A DNA stretch of 64,000 nt from Pseudomonadota bacterium (GTDB taxonomy: Bacteria; Myxococcota; Myxococcia; Myxococcales; Myxococcaceae), in NCBI GenBank assembly GCA_023426545.1, contig JAFAAN010000062.1, forward strand, positions 1 through 64,000, given 5' to 3'. Below, in pieces: positions 8,113-15,535 of the stretch. A program made the position numbers and the translations under genes. The notes under the pieces were generated by a model. It did no database searches. It was not told where the DNA came from and saw only the letters and a list, made by a program, of their open reading frames with translations. Numbering within the stretch: the first letter of the stretch is position 1; every line of letters starts with the position of its first letter.

Positions 8113-8802
8113 ATGGCCATGGACCGAGCGGCGCGGAAACAGCGGAAGCGAGAAGAGCGCGCCCGGAAGCGCGTGGCGCGCAAGCCCAGTGTGCTGGTGC
8201 AGGAGTTCTGGAACCTGCCCAACATGCTCACGCTGGGGCGCATCCTCATCATCCCGCTCTTCGTGTGGCTGACCTACGACGCGGACCCGCTCAACTCGCT
8301 GCTGGCGGGGCTCGTCTTCGCGGTGGCCGCCATCACCGACGTGATTGACGGCTACCTCGCGCGCAAGTGGAACCTCATCACCGTGGTCGGCAAGTTCATG
8401 GACCCGCTGGCCGACAAGCTCATCGCCATGGCGGCCCTGGTGATGATGGTGAGGCTGGGGCGCATCGCGGCCTGGGTCGTCATCGTGCTGCTGGCCCGCG
8501 AGCTCATCGTCAGTGGCCTGCGAACCATCGCCGCCAGCGAGGGCATGGTCATCGCCGCCGGCCAGGAGGGGAAGTGGAAGACCTCCCTCCAGCTGGTGGG
8601 CATCATTTCACTCTGCGTTCACTACGTGCACCCGCTGGAGCTGGGGAGCTTCTCCGTGCCGGTGGACTACAACCTCGTGGGGCAGGTGCTCGTCTACCTG
8701 TCCGGGGCCTTCTCGGTGTGGAGCGCGGTGGTCTACTTCCGAGCATTTCTGGCCATGCTCGCGAAGCGAGGGGGCGAGCCGGCCCCCGCGAAAAGTGTTT
8801 GA
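8113..8802 (+). CDS. pgsA: CDP-diacylglycerol-glycerol-3-phosphate 3-phosphatidyltransferase
   Basis: PgsA makes phosphatidylglycerophosphate, the precursor of phosphatidylglycerol and cardiolipin, at the inner membrane. The CDP-alcohol phosphatidyltransferase motif is complete: Asp76, Asp79-Gly80, Ala83-Arg84, Gly93, Asp97 and Asp101. About six hydrophobic segments follow a basic N-terminus of about 30 residues. The start has AGAAGGGG 6 bases upstream. The length, 229 residues, is slightly above average because of the basic extension. Its stop codon overlaps the -35 box of the tRNA promoter. Confidence 0.92.
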   Translation: MAMDRAARKQRKREERARKRVARKPSVLVQEFWNLPNMLTLGRILIIPLFVWLTYDADPLNSLLAGLVFAVAAITDVIDGYLARKWNLITVVGKFMDPLADKLIAMAALVMMVRLGRIAAWVVIVLLARELIVSGLRTIAASEGMVIAAGQEGKWKTSLQLVGIISLCVHYVHPLELGSFSVPVDYNLVGQVLVYLSGAFSVWSAVVYFRAFLAMLAKRGGEPAPAKSV

Positions 8803-8827
8803 CGGGTCCGGATGGGCTCTGTATACC
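8799..8827 (+). promoter_or_regulatory. Sigma-70 promoter of the tRNA-Gly pair
   Basis: TTGACG (8799-8804) and TATACC (8822-8827) are separated by 17 bases, close to the sigma-70 consensus. The predicted transcription start is near 8834, about 50 bases before the first tRNA. The -35 box includes the TGA stop codon of pgsA. Confidence 0.75.
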
Positions 8828-8883
8828 GCACCTCACTTTCGGCCCGGCGGTCACACGCCGGTGACGAAGGTGTGGCACCTGAT

Positions 8884-8958
8884 GCGGGAATAGCTCAGCG
8901 GTAGAGCATCGCCTTGCCAAGGCGAGGGTCGAGGGTTCAAATCCCTTTTCCCGCTCCA
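8884..8958 (+). tRNA. tRNA-Gly (anticodon GCC), copy 1
   Basis: The acceptor stem GCGGGAA pairs perfectly with TTCCCGC. The D loop contains AGCGGTAGA, the anticodon loop is TTGCCAA with anticodon GCC, and the T arm carries GTTCAAAT. The CCA end is encoded. The length with CCA is 75 bases. Confidence 0.97.
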
Positions 8959-8963
8959 AATCG

Positions 8964-8996
8964 GGCCCTCTGGAAACCCAGAGGGCCTTCTTGTTT
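8964..8996 (+). terminator. Rho-independent terminator after tRNA-Gly copy 1
   Basis: A 10-base-pair GC-rich stem (GGCCCTCTGG with CCAGAGGGCC) and a 4-base loop are followed by a T-rich tract. The stem is identical to the one after copy 2. Confidence 0.85.
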
Positions 8997-9008
8997 GCAG
9001 GGTCTGAC

Positions 9009-9083
9009 GCGGGAATAGCTCAGCGGTAGAGCATCGCCTTGCCAAGGCGAGGGTCGAGGGTTCAAATCCCTTTTCCCGCTCCA
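9009..9083 (+). tRNA. tRNA-Gly (anticodon GCC), copy 2
   Basis: Identical over all 75 bases to copy 1, with encoded CCA. No separate promoter was recognised between the copies, so copy 2 may depend on read-through of the first terminator. Confidence 0.97.
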
Positions 9084-9089
9084 AGATAG

Positions 9090-9123
9090 GGCCCTCTGGG
9101 GAACCAGAGGGCCTTTTGTTTTT
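9090..9123 (+). terminator. Rho-independent terminator after tRNA-Gly copy 2
   Basis: The same 10-base-pair stem as after copy 1, a GGAA tetraloop, and TTTTGTTTTT immediately after the stem. Confidence 0.9.
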
Positions 9124-9265
9124 CCGGCGTCGCTCGTCTCGGCCGCCGGTGCAAGGGCCGGAAATCGCCTCGGTTGCATGGTCGCTCTGCGGAAGAGCAG
9201 CCCGCCGAGTACGCAGCCAGAGTGGGGCCGGGGACGGCAGGCGTCCTCGCAACGGCTTGAGGCCC

Positions 9266-9274
9266 TGCTATAGA
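9266..9274 (+). promoter_or_regulatory. Candidate extended -10 promoter for wzm
   Basis: TGC followed by TATAGA forms an extended -10 element whose hexamer ends 10 bases before the wzm ATG. No clear -35 box is visible. AGAAGG within the same stretch could instead be a ribosome binding site, so the two readings compete. Confidence 0.4.
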
Positions 9275-9284
9275 AGGCCCCCTC

Positions 9285-10067
9285 ATGATTCGCCTCGTCC
9301 GTGAACTGTATCAGTACCGGGGCTTGCTCATCAGCCTCGTCCAGCGGGAGCTGAAGGCGCGGTATCGCGGCTCGTTTCTCGGGTTTCTGTGGACGTTCCT
9401 GAACCCGACGCTCCACATGCTGGTGTACGTGCTGCTCTTCACGGTGGTGATGCGGCAGAACATCCCCAACTACGCGTTCTTCATGTTCGTGGGTTTGTTG
9501 CCGTGGATCTGGTTCTCCACCTCGCTTGGAGGGGGCGCCAGCGCCATCAGTGATCGGCGGGACCTGCTCACCAAGGTCCGCTTCCCCGCCCAGGTACTAC
9601 CGACGACGGTGGTGGTGACGAACCTCTGCAACTTCGTCTTCTCGCTGCCGCTGATGCTGATGCTGGGCATCGCTTACGGGCAGTGGCCTACCTGGCACGT
9701 GGTCGCGTTTCCCCTGGTGATCCTCGTCCAGTTCGTCTTCACCTTGGCGCTGACCTACATCCTGGCGGCCATCAACGTGACGTTCCGGGACCTGCAGCAC
9801 ATCGTCAACAACCTCCTGACGCTGTGGTTCTTCGCCACGCCGGTCCTCTACCCGTTCTCGAACATCCAGGATGAGAAAGTCCGGACGCTGATGATGTCGC
9901 TGAACCCCATGGTCGGCTTCATGACGTCGTACCAGGCCATCTTCTACGAGCATCGGCTGCCGGAGGCGGGCCCCTTGCTGGTGCTGGCCGCCATCTCCGT
10001 GGTCCTGCTGTGGGGCGCGTCATCCATCTTCGAGTCCCGTCGCGAAGAGTTCGCGGAGTCCATCTGA
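9285..10067 (+). CDS. wzm: O-antigen ABC transporter permease Wzm
   Basis: Wzm is the membrane half of the ABC exporter that moves finished, lipid-linked O-antigen across the inner membrane. The 260-residue protein has about six hydrophobic segments and the ABC-2 permease features of the family (RELKARYRGSFLGFLW near residue 20, then TFLNP). ABC exporter genes of this locus in M. xanthus are needed for O-antigen, motility and development; they were first called rfbA, rfbB and rfbC, names that here would clash with the rhamnose genes. wzt follows directly, making a Wzm/Wzt pair. It is the first gene of the plus-strand O-antigen block. Confidence 0.92.
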   Translation: MIRLVRELYQYRGLLISLVQRELKARYRGSFLGFLWTFLNPTLHMLVYVLLFTVVMRQNIPNYAFFMFVGLLPWIWFSTSLGGGASAISDRRDLLTKVRFPAQVLPTTVVVTNLCNFVFSLPLMLMLGIAYGQWPTWHVVAFPLVILVQFVFTLALTYILAAINVTFRDLQHIVNNLLTLWFFATPVLYPFSNIQDEKVRTLMMSLNPMVGFMTSYQAIFYEHRLPEAGPLLVLAAISVVLLWGASSIFESRREEFAESI

Positions 10068-10075
10068 GCGTCGGC

Positions 10076-11392
10076 ATGCAGGAATCCATGGACGCCATTG
10101 TCTTGAAGGACGTCGTGAAGAGCTTCCGGAAGCGGACCATCCGGGGCGAGTACACGACACTCAAATCCGAGCTGGTTCGCTGGCTTCGGGGGCAGCGTCA
10201 GGCCCGCGAAGCAGGCCTGATCACCGCGCTTCGGGGGGTCAACCTCACCATCCCCCGTGGAAAGACAGTGGGCATCATCGGGAGGAACGGTTCAGGCAAG
10301 AGCACGCTGCTCAAGCTCATCACCGGCATCTACGCGCCCACCTCCGGCTCGTTGGAGATCAACGGCCGCATCTCCGCGTTGCTGGACCTGGGGGCAGGGT
10401 TCCACCCGGACTTCTCTGGCCGGGAGAACATCCTCATCAACGGCATCATCCTCGGGATGACGCGCGCCGAGGTCCGGGCGCGGATGGATGAGATCATCGC
10501 CTTCAGCGAGCTGGGCGAGTTCATCGACGAGCCGGTGCGCACCTACTCCAGCGGCATGTACATGCGCCTGGCGTTCGCGGTGGCCACGCACGTCGACCCG
10601 GACATCCTCATCATCGACGAAATCCTCGCAGTGGGCGACGAGCACTTCAGCAAGAAGAGCCTCGCGAAGATGACGGAGTTCAAGAACCAGGGGAAGACGA
10701 TTGTCCTGGTGACGCATGACCTGAGCACGGTGGAGCGTTGGTGCGACCTCGCGGCGTGGATCGATGGAGGCTACGTCCGCCGTGTCGGAAACCCCGCCGA
10801 AATCACGACCGAGTACCGGGAGGCCATTGCTCTGGCCGAAGCCCGGTCTGCGGCCTTCACGCCGCCGGCGCTCACCGAAGGCGGGGGGGCGTTGCCCGAG
10901 GTGCGGACCGTTGCTCCCGAAGTCCCGTCCACGCCGCCCGTGCGCCTGACGGCGCTGGACCTGCTGACGCCCGAGGGCATCGCGGACCATGAGCTTTCAC
11001 CGGAGGATCGGCTGGAGGCGCGCGTGTACTTTACCGTGGAGGGCCCGTGCGACGATGCGGAGTTCGCGGTGTCGCTCAAGGCCGCTGATGGGCGGATCCT
11101 TTATGCGACGAGCATGCGTCTGGAGGAGTCGCGGCCGCCACCCCGCGGGTGCGTGCGGCTCTTGCTGGAGCGATTGGCGTTGCTGTCCGGGGCCTACACC
11201 CTCCAGGTGACGGCCCGGTCGGCAGGGGGGAGCTCGACGGAGAGTCGGACATTTCAGGTGGGCGCCACCGCGTCCGAGCAGGGCGTGTTCCGTCCCGTGC
11301 ACCGCTGGGTGGTCGAGGCGGCGAACCCGACGGCGGTGTCCTCACAGCCGACGGAAGCTGCGCCGCGTGTGGCCGGGGGCGGCCATCCCTGA
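10076..11392 (+). CDS. wzt: O-antigen ABC transporter ATPase Wzt with C-terminal glycan-binding domain
   Basis: Wzt powers O-antigen export with Wzm. The product is 438 residues. Walker A is GRNGSGKST (69-77), the ABC signature is YSSGM, Walker B is ILIIDE, and the H-loop is VTHD. After the ATPase come about 40 linker residues and a beta-rich C-terminal domain of about 130 residues, as in Wzt proteins that recognise a modified chain end. The start is uncertain: ATG 10076 has only a weak upstream site, while ATG 10088 has AGGA 4 bases upstream. The C-terminal domain implies a chain-end or repeat-unit check before export. Confidence 0.92.
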   Translation: MQESMDAIVLKDVVKSFRKRTIRGEYTTLKSELVRWLRGQRQAREAGLITALRGVNLTIPRGKTVGIIGRNGSGKSTLLKLITGIYAPTSGSLEINGRISALLDLGAGFHPDFSGRENILINGIILGMTRAEVRARMDEIIAFSELGEFIDEPVRTYSSGMYMRLAFAVATHVDPDILIIDEILAVGDEHFSKKSLAKMTEFKNQGKTIVLVTHDLSTVERWCDLAAWIDGGYVRRVGNPAEITTEYREAIALAEARSAAFTPPALTEGGGALPEVRTVAPEVPSTPPVRLTALDLLTPEGIADHELSPEDRLEARVYFTVEGPCDDAEFAVSLKAADGRILYATSMRLEESRPPPRGCVRLLLERLALLSGAYTLQVTARSAGGSSTESRTFQVGATASEQGVFRPVHRWVVEAANPTAVSSQPTEAAPRVAGGGHP

Positions 11393-11465
11393 GTCATAGG
11401 CTGGTGCGTGAGAGCGGGGAGGCCCCCATGCGCGCCTGTTCTTGAACGAGAGAGGCGGTACAGCG

Positions 11466-14400
11466 GTGAAGACAGTGCTGCAGAAGCTCGTCGGGGAGGG
11501 GGCTCGCACGGAGGATGTGCCAGAGCCCGTGCCGGATGCGGGCGCGCTGGCTCGCATGGTGGCCGTCGTGCGGACCCTGCTCGACGAGCGACGTCCCTGC
11601 TCCCTCGACCGGTGCGAGGAGGTGTCCGCACTGGAGGAAACGCTCCGGTTGTTGACCACGCAGCTCCATCAGGCCCGCCCTGCTGGAGCGCATGCCCTCA
11701 CGCCGCTCCAGGAGGCCTCGCGCCTGGCGGTGTCTCATGTGTTCGACGTTCCAGCCTCCCATCGGTCGGCGCGGCTCGGCAAGGCGGTGACGGCGACCAA
11801 GAAGGCCTTCGTCGAAGGGCTCCAGCCGTTCCATGTGGAGTCGCTCCGTCCCCAGGCGGACTTCAATAAGTCCGTGGTGCGGGTGCTCGAATACCTGTCC
11901 GTCCACCGGGCCCTTGGACTGCGTGACGATGTATCGGCGTGGGCCCAGGCTCAGCTCCAGCCGAAGGCCGATCCCACCCGCTGGAAAGTGGGCCGTTCGC
12001 ATCGCAAAGGAGCGGTGGGCGCATTCGTGCTGGCCGCCAAACGCTCATACCTGGCCGCGGCAGGCCCGCTGCTGGAAGCTCTGCTTCAAGGGCAGTCGGA
12101 GTGGAACGCGGCAATGACGGAGGCGCTGGTGTCTTCTGCGGCGCCGCGCCCGCCAGACGAAGGCGAGGCTGCCCGGCTCGTGGCCGCGCTGTGTGAGCGA
12201 AACGACCCCCTTCGCTCAACGTCGTTGCCCGCTGCGCTTCGGGTGGGCGCTCCGCTCTGGACGGAGCTGCTGCGCCGGCAGACGCGCTTCAACGAGCAGG
12301 CGGTGCTGGCGCTGGCCGGGCTGCTGGGGACGCGCACGCCTCCGCCACATCCACCGGACCTTGGGGCCTTCGAGGACTGGTGCGAGAGACGCGAGCCGCA
12401 TGACATCGCCTTCGCGCGAGAGGCGGTGGCCCGGCTGGAGTCCCGGCCACTCGTGTCGCTCGTAACGCCTGTCTTCAATACGCCTGAGTCATTCCTTCGT
12501 GAGTGTATCGCCTCCGTGGAAGCCCAGGTGTATCCCGAGTGGGAATGGGTCCTGGTGGATGACGCCAGCACCGCCCCACACGTGGCCGCCATGCTGCGTG
12601 AGGCCTCCGCGCGGAACGCGCGCATCCGCGTGGTGACGCAGCCCCACAACACCGGCATCGCCAGGGCCACCAATGCGGGCCTTGCAGCAGCACGGGGAGA
12701 GTGGGTGGGGTTCCTCGACCATGATGACACGCTCGCGCCGCATGCCCTGGCGGAGATGGTGCTGGCCCTGCAAGCGGCTCCGGACCTGGAGGTCATCTAC
12801 AGCGACGAGGACCGGATCGACTCAGCCGGTCGGCGCGCCGCGCCCTTCTTCAAGCCCGACTGGTCGCCAGACCTGCTGCGCTCGGTGAACTACGTCTGCC
12901 ACTTCCTGTTCGTGAAGCGGTCGCTGCTGGAGCACGTCGGCGGGCTTCGAGAAGGCTTCGATGGCTCGCAGGACTTCGAGCTGATGCTCAGGCTGAGCGA
13001 GGCCACGCGCGGGATGGGCCATGTCCCGAAGCTGCTGTACCACTGGCGCGCGAACCCAGAGTCCTTCTCCAGCCAGGACGCGGGGCTGGCGAAAGCGACG
13101 GACGCGGGGCTCCGAGCGCTGCGAGAGCACCTGTCGCGGCTCGGAGAGCCTGCGGAGGTCACGAGCCCCGCTCCCACTCAGTACCGCACCCGCTATCCGG
13201 TCCAGGGTTCGCCGAAGGTGTCCATCGTCGTCCCCTTCAAGGACCGTCCGGACCTGCTGCAGACGTTGGTGTCCAGCCTGCTGGAGCGCACGGCCTATCC
13301 GCACTTCGAGGTGCTGCTCGTTTCGAACAACAGCTCGGCGCCCGAGACCTTCGCGCTGCTGAAGCGCTGGGTGGACCCCAGGCTGGTGAAGCTGACGTGG
13401 GACTTTCCCTTCAACTACCCGGCCATCAACAACTGGGCGGCGAAGCAGGCCTCCGGAGAGTTGCTGCTCTTCCTCAACAACGACATGGAAGTGGTGGACC
13501 CGGGCTGGTTGGAGGAGCTGGTATCCCAGGCGCAACGTCCCGAGGTCGGGGCGGTGGGATGCAAGCTGCTCTTCCCCGAGGGGACCCTTCAGCACGCGGG
13601 GGTGGTGCTGGGCATCACCGGCTTCGCGGCGCATCCCTTCTGGCGTCTGCCGGATGGGCCCATCTCCACGCCTTTCGGCCACTCAGAGTGGACTCGTAAC
13701 TACCTGTCCGTCACGAGCGCCTGCGTCATCCTCCGCCGCTCCGTCTTCGAGTCCCTGGGCGGCTTCGATGAGCGCTTCCAGGTCTGCGGGAGCGATGTCG
13801 AGCTGGGGTTGAGGCTCAACCAGCGCGGCCTGCGGGTGGTGTATACGCCGCACGCGCGCCTCATCCACCACGAATCCGCAAGCCGTCGAGCGGACGCCAT
13901 CCCCGAGTCCGACTACTGGTGGTCCTATGTGGCCTACCGGCCCTGGCTGGGCGCGCGTGGAGATCCGTTCTACAACCCGAACCTCACGCTGCAGGGGACC
14001 GACTGCGCGTTGCGCCAGCATGTCGAGGACGGCGCCACGCTGGCGGTTCGCACGCTGTCCCGCGACGTGCCCAGCGCGCAGGACCCGGCGATGGAGGCGC
14101 GAGCCCAGGCACAGCGCCACATGATGGAGCACCTGTCGCAGCTGGATTTCACGCCAGACGAGGCGAGGCAATCCCGCGAGTCGGCACCGGCAGCGCTCGC
14201 GGCCCTCCGCGCCCGGGGAAGGGTGGAGACGGCCACGTGGTTCGTCCCGGCCTTTGGTCACGTCTACGCGGGCATCCACACGTTGTTCCGCTTCGCGGAC
14301 CTGATGCGGCGGCGCCACGGCGTGCGCAGCGAGTTCGTCGTCTACGACAAGCCCGGGGCCAGTCCAGGGGACTTCGAGGCCCGCGTCGCGGCCGTGTTCC

Positions 14401-15293
14401 CCTCAACGGTAGGGGCGTTCCGCGTACTGTCGGGGCCCGAGGCCCTGGCAGAGCTCCCTGCATGCGACCTGGCGATTGCAACGTATTGGACATCCGCATA
14501 CCAGGTGTTGCGGCATCCACGCGCTGCGGTGCGTGCCTACTTCGTGCAGGACTACGAGCCGATGTTCTTCGCCGCCGGCACGCAATGGGCCCTGGCGGAG
14601 CAGACGTATGGTCTGGGCTTCCAGGGCATCTTCAATACGCCAGGCCTGCGCGACTTCGTGAAGTCGCAGCATGGCATGGACGGCTTTGCCTTCGAGCCCG
14701 CAGTGGATGGTTCGCTGTTCCACGCACGCCGCCCGGCGCGTGGAGGGCCTGTGCGCGTCTTCTTCTATGGCCGGCCCGGCAATGAGCGGAACGGGTTCGA
14801 GCTGGGGTTGGCCGCGCTCGCAAGGCTGAAACGGGAGTTGGGGGGCGCGGTGGACATCGTCACCGCGGGCGCCGAGTGGAATCCGGAGTCCTATGGGGTC
14901 CGGGGACTGGTGTCCAATCTGGGCGTCCTCCCAGCAGAGCGGACGGCGGCGCTCTATCGCGAATGCGACGTGGGGCTGTGTTTCATGTTCACGAGGCACC
15001 CTTCGTACCTGCCGCTGGAGATGATGGCGTGTGGCGTGACGGTGGTGACCAACGACAACCCGGCGAACCACTGGTTGCTCCGTGACGGTGAGAACTGTCT
15101 GCTTGCCGCACCCACGACGAGTTCGGTCCTGGCGCAGCTTCGCCGTGCCGTGGAGGACACGTCCCTGCGTCAACGGTTGGGTGTGAGCGCCGCGGAGCGT
15201 GTTCGGAGGACGACGTGGGAACAGCAGGTGGACGCGATGATGGACCACTTGCTGGCTCGTGATTCGCAAGCGTCCGGCCGGGGTGTGGCGTGA
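11466..15293 (+). CDS. wbgA: Three-domain glycosyltransferase WbgA (RfbC-type) with helical N-terminal repeats
   Basis: The product is 1275 residues from GTG 11466, which has AGAGAGG 10 bases upstream; TTG 11442 is an alternative. An N-terminal region of about 330 residues carries three copies of a helical motif (QPFHVESLRPQADFN, GPLLEALLQGQSEWN, PLWTELLRRQTRFN). Two GT2 domains follow, at about 330-560 (SLVTPVFNTPESFL, VDDAST) and 585-830 (SIVVPFKDRPDLL, FLNNDMEV). A GT4-like domain occupies the last 350 residues. The order, neighbours and size match the third gene of the M. xanthus O-antigen operon, which is required for O-antigen synthesis. It probably makes several linkages of the chain; the sugars are not readable. 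Confidence 0.88.
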   Translation: MKTVLQKLVGEGARTEDVPEPVPDAGALARMVAVVRTLLDERRPCSLDRCEEVSALEETLRLLTTQLHQARPAGAHALTPLQEASRLAVSHVFDVPASHRSARLGKAVTATKKAFVEGLQPFHVESLRPQADFNKSVVRVLEYLSVHRALGLRDDVSAWAQAQLQPKADPTRWKVGRSHRKGAVGAFVLAAKRSYLAAAGPLLEALLQGQSEWNAAMTEALVSSAAPRPPDEGEAARLVAALCERNDPLRSTSLPAALRVGAPLWTELLRRQTRFNEQAVLALAGLLGTRTPPPHPPDLGAFEDWCERREPHDIAFAREAVARLESRPLVSLVTPVFNTPESFLRECIASVEAQVYPEWEWVLVDDASTAPHVAAMLREASARNARIRVVTQPHNTGIARATNAGLAAARGEWVGFLDHDDTLAPHALAEMVLALQAAPDLEVIYSDEDRIDSAGRRAAPFFKPDWSPDLLRSVNYVCHFLFVKRSLLEHVGGLREGFDGSQDFELMLRLSEATRGMGHVPKLLYHWRANPESFSSQDAGLAKATDAGLRALREHLSRLGEPAEVTSPAPTQYRTRYPVQGSPKVSIVVPFKDRPDLLQTLVSSLLERTAYPHFEVLLVSNNSSAPETFALLKRWVDPRLVKLTWDFPFNYPAINNWAAKQASGELLLFLNNDMEVVDPGWLEELVSQAQRPEVGAVGCKLLFPEGTLQHAGVVLGITGFAAHPFWRLPDGPISTPFGHSEWTRNYLSVTSACVILRRSVFESLGGFDERFQVCGSDVELGLRLNQRGLRVVYTPHARLIHHESASRRADAIPESDYWWSYVAYRPWLGARGDPFYNPNLTLQGTDCALRQHVEDGATLAVRTLSRDVPSAQDPAMEARAQAQRHMMEHLSQLDFTPDEARQSRESAPAALAALRARGRVETATWFVPAFGHVYAGIHTLFRFADLMRRRHGVRSEFVVYDKPGASPGDFEARVAAVFPSTVGAFRVLSGPEALAELPACDLAIATYWTSAYQVLRHPRAAVRAYFVQDYEPMFFAAGTQWALAEQTYGLGFQGIFNTPGLRDFVKSQHGMDGFAFEPAVDGSLFHARRPARGGPVRVFFYGRPGNERNGFELGLAALARLKRELGGAVDIVTAGAEWNPESYGVRGLVSNLGVLPAERTAALYRECDVGLCFMFTRHPSYLPLEMMACGVTVVTNDNPANHWLLRDGENCLLAAPTTSSVLAQLRRAVEDTSLRQRLGVSAAERVRRTTWEQQVDAMMDHLLARDSQASGRGVA

Positions 15294-15338
15294 AGCGTTC
15301 CGAAGTAGGCGACTGCCCACCAGGGCAACCGCCAACGA

Positions 15339-15367
15339 TTGTTTTGCAAGTATGCTGAAAGTATCGG
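15339..15367 (+). promoter_or_regulatory. Possible promoter upstream of the methyltransferase-glycosyltransferase gene
   Basis: TTGTTT and TATCGG are 17 bases apart inside a visibly AT-richer gap between wbgA and the next gene. The -10 box matches only at its TAT, so this is a weak call. The rest of the 242-base gap shows nothing else. Confidence 0.3.
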
Positions 15368-15535
15368 CCAGAGGGCGCCTCTGTCGTTCACCGCTCACGG
15401 AGTTGTGCATCACTTGCCTGACCGGCTGTTGCCATGGGAATGGTCGGCGCCGCGGATCCAGCCATGCAAGCGCCACGTCATCTGCACATGTACAAAGACA
15501 TTGAGAATGAGGGGCCCGAAGGGGGAGTGGCCCAG

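Larger units (their letters stand above)
8884..9123 (+). repeat. Tandem direct repeat of a tRNA-Gly plus terminator unit (period 125 bases)
   Basis: Two units beginning at 8884 and 9009 each carry an identical 75-base tRNA-Gly(GCC) and a terminator with the same 10-base stem. Only the spacer, loop and T tract differ. This looks like a tandem duplication that included the terminator. Confidence 0.9.
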
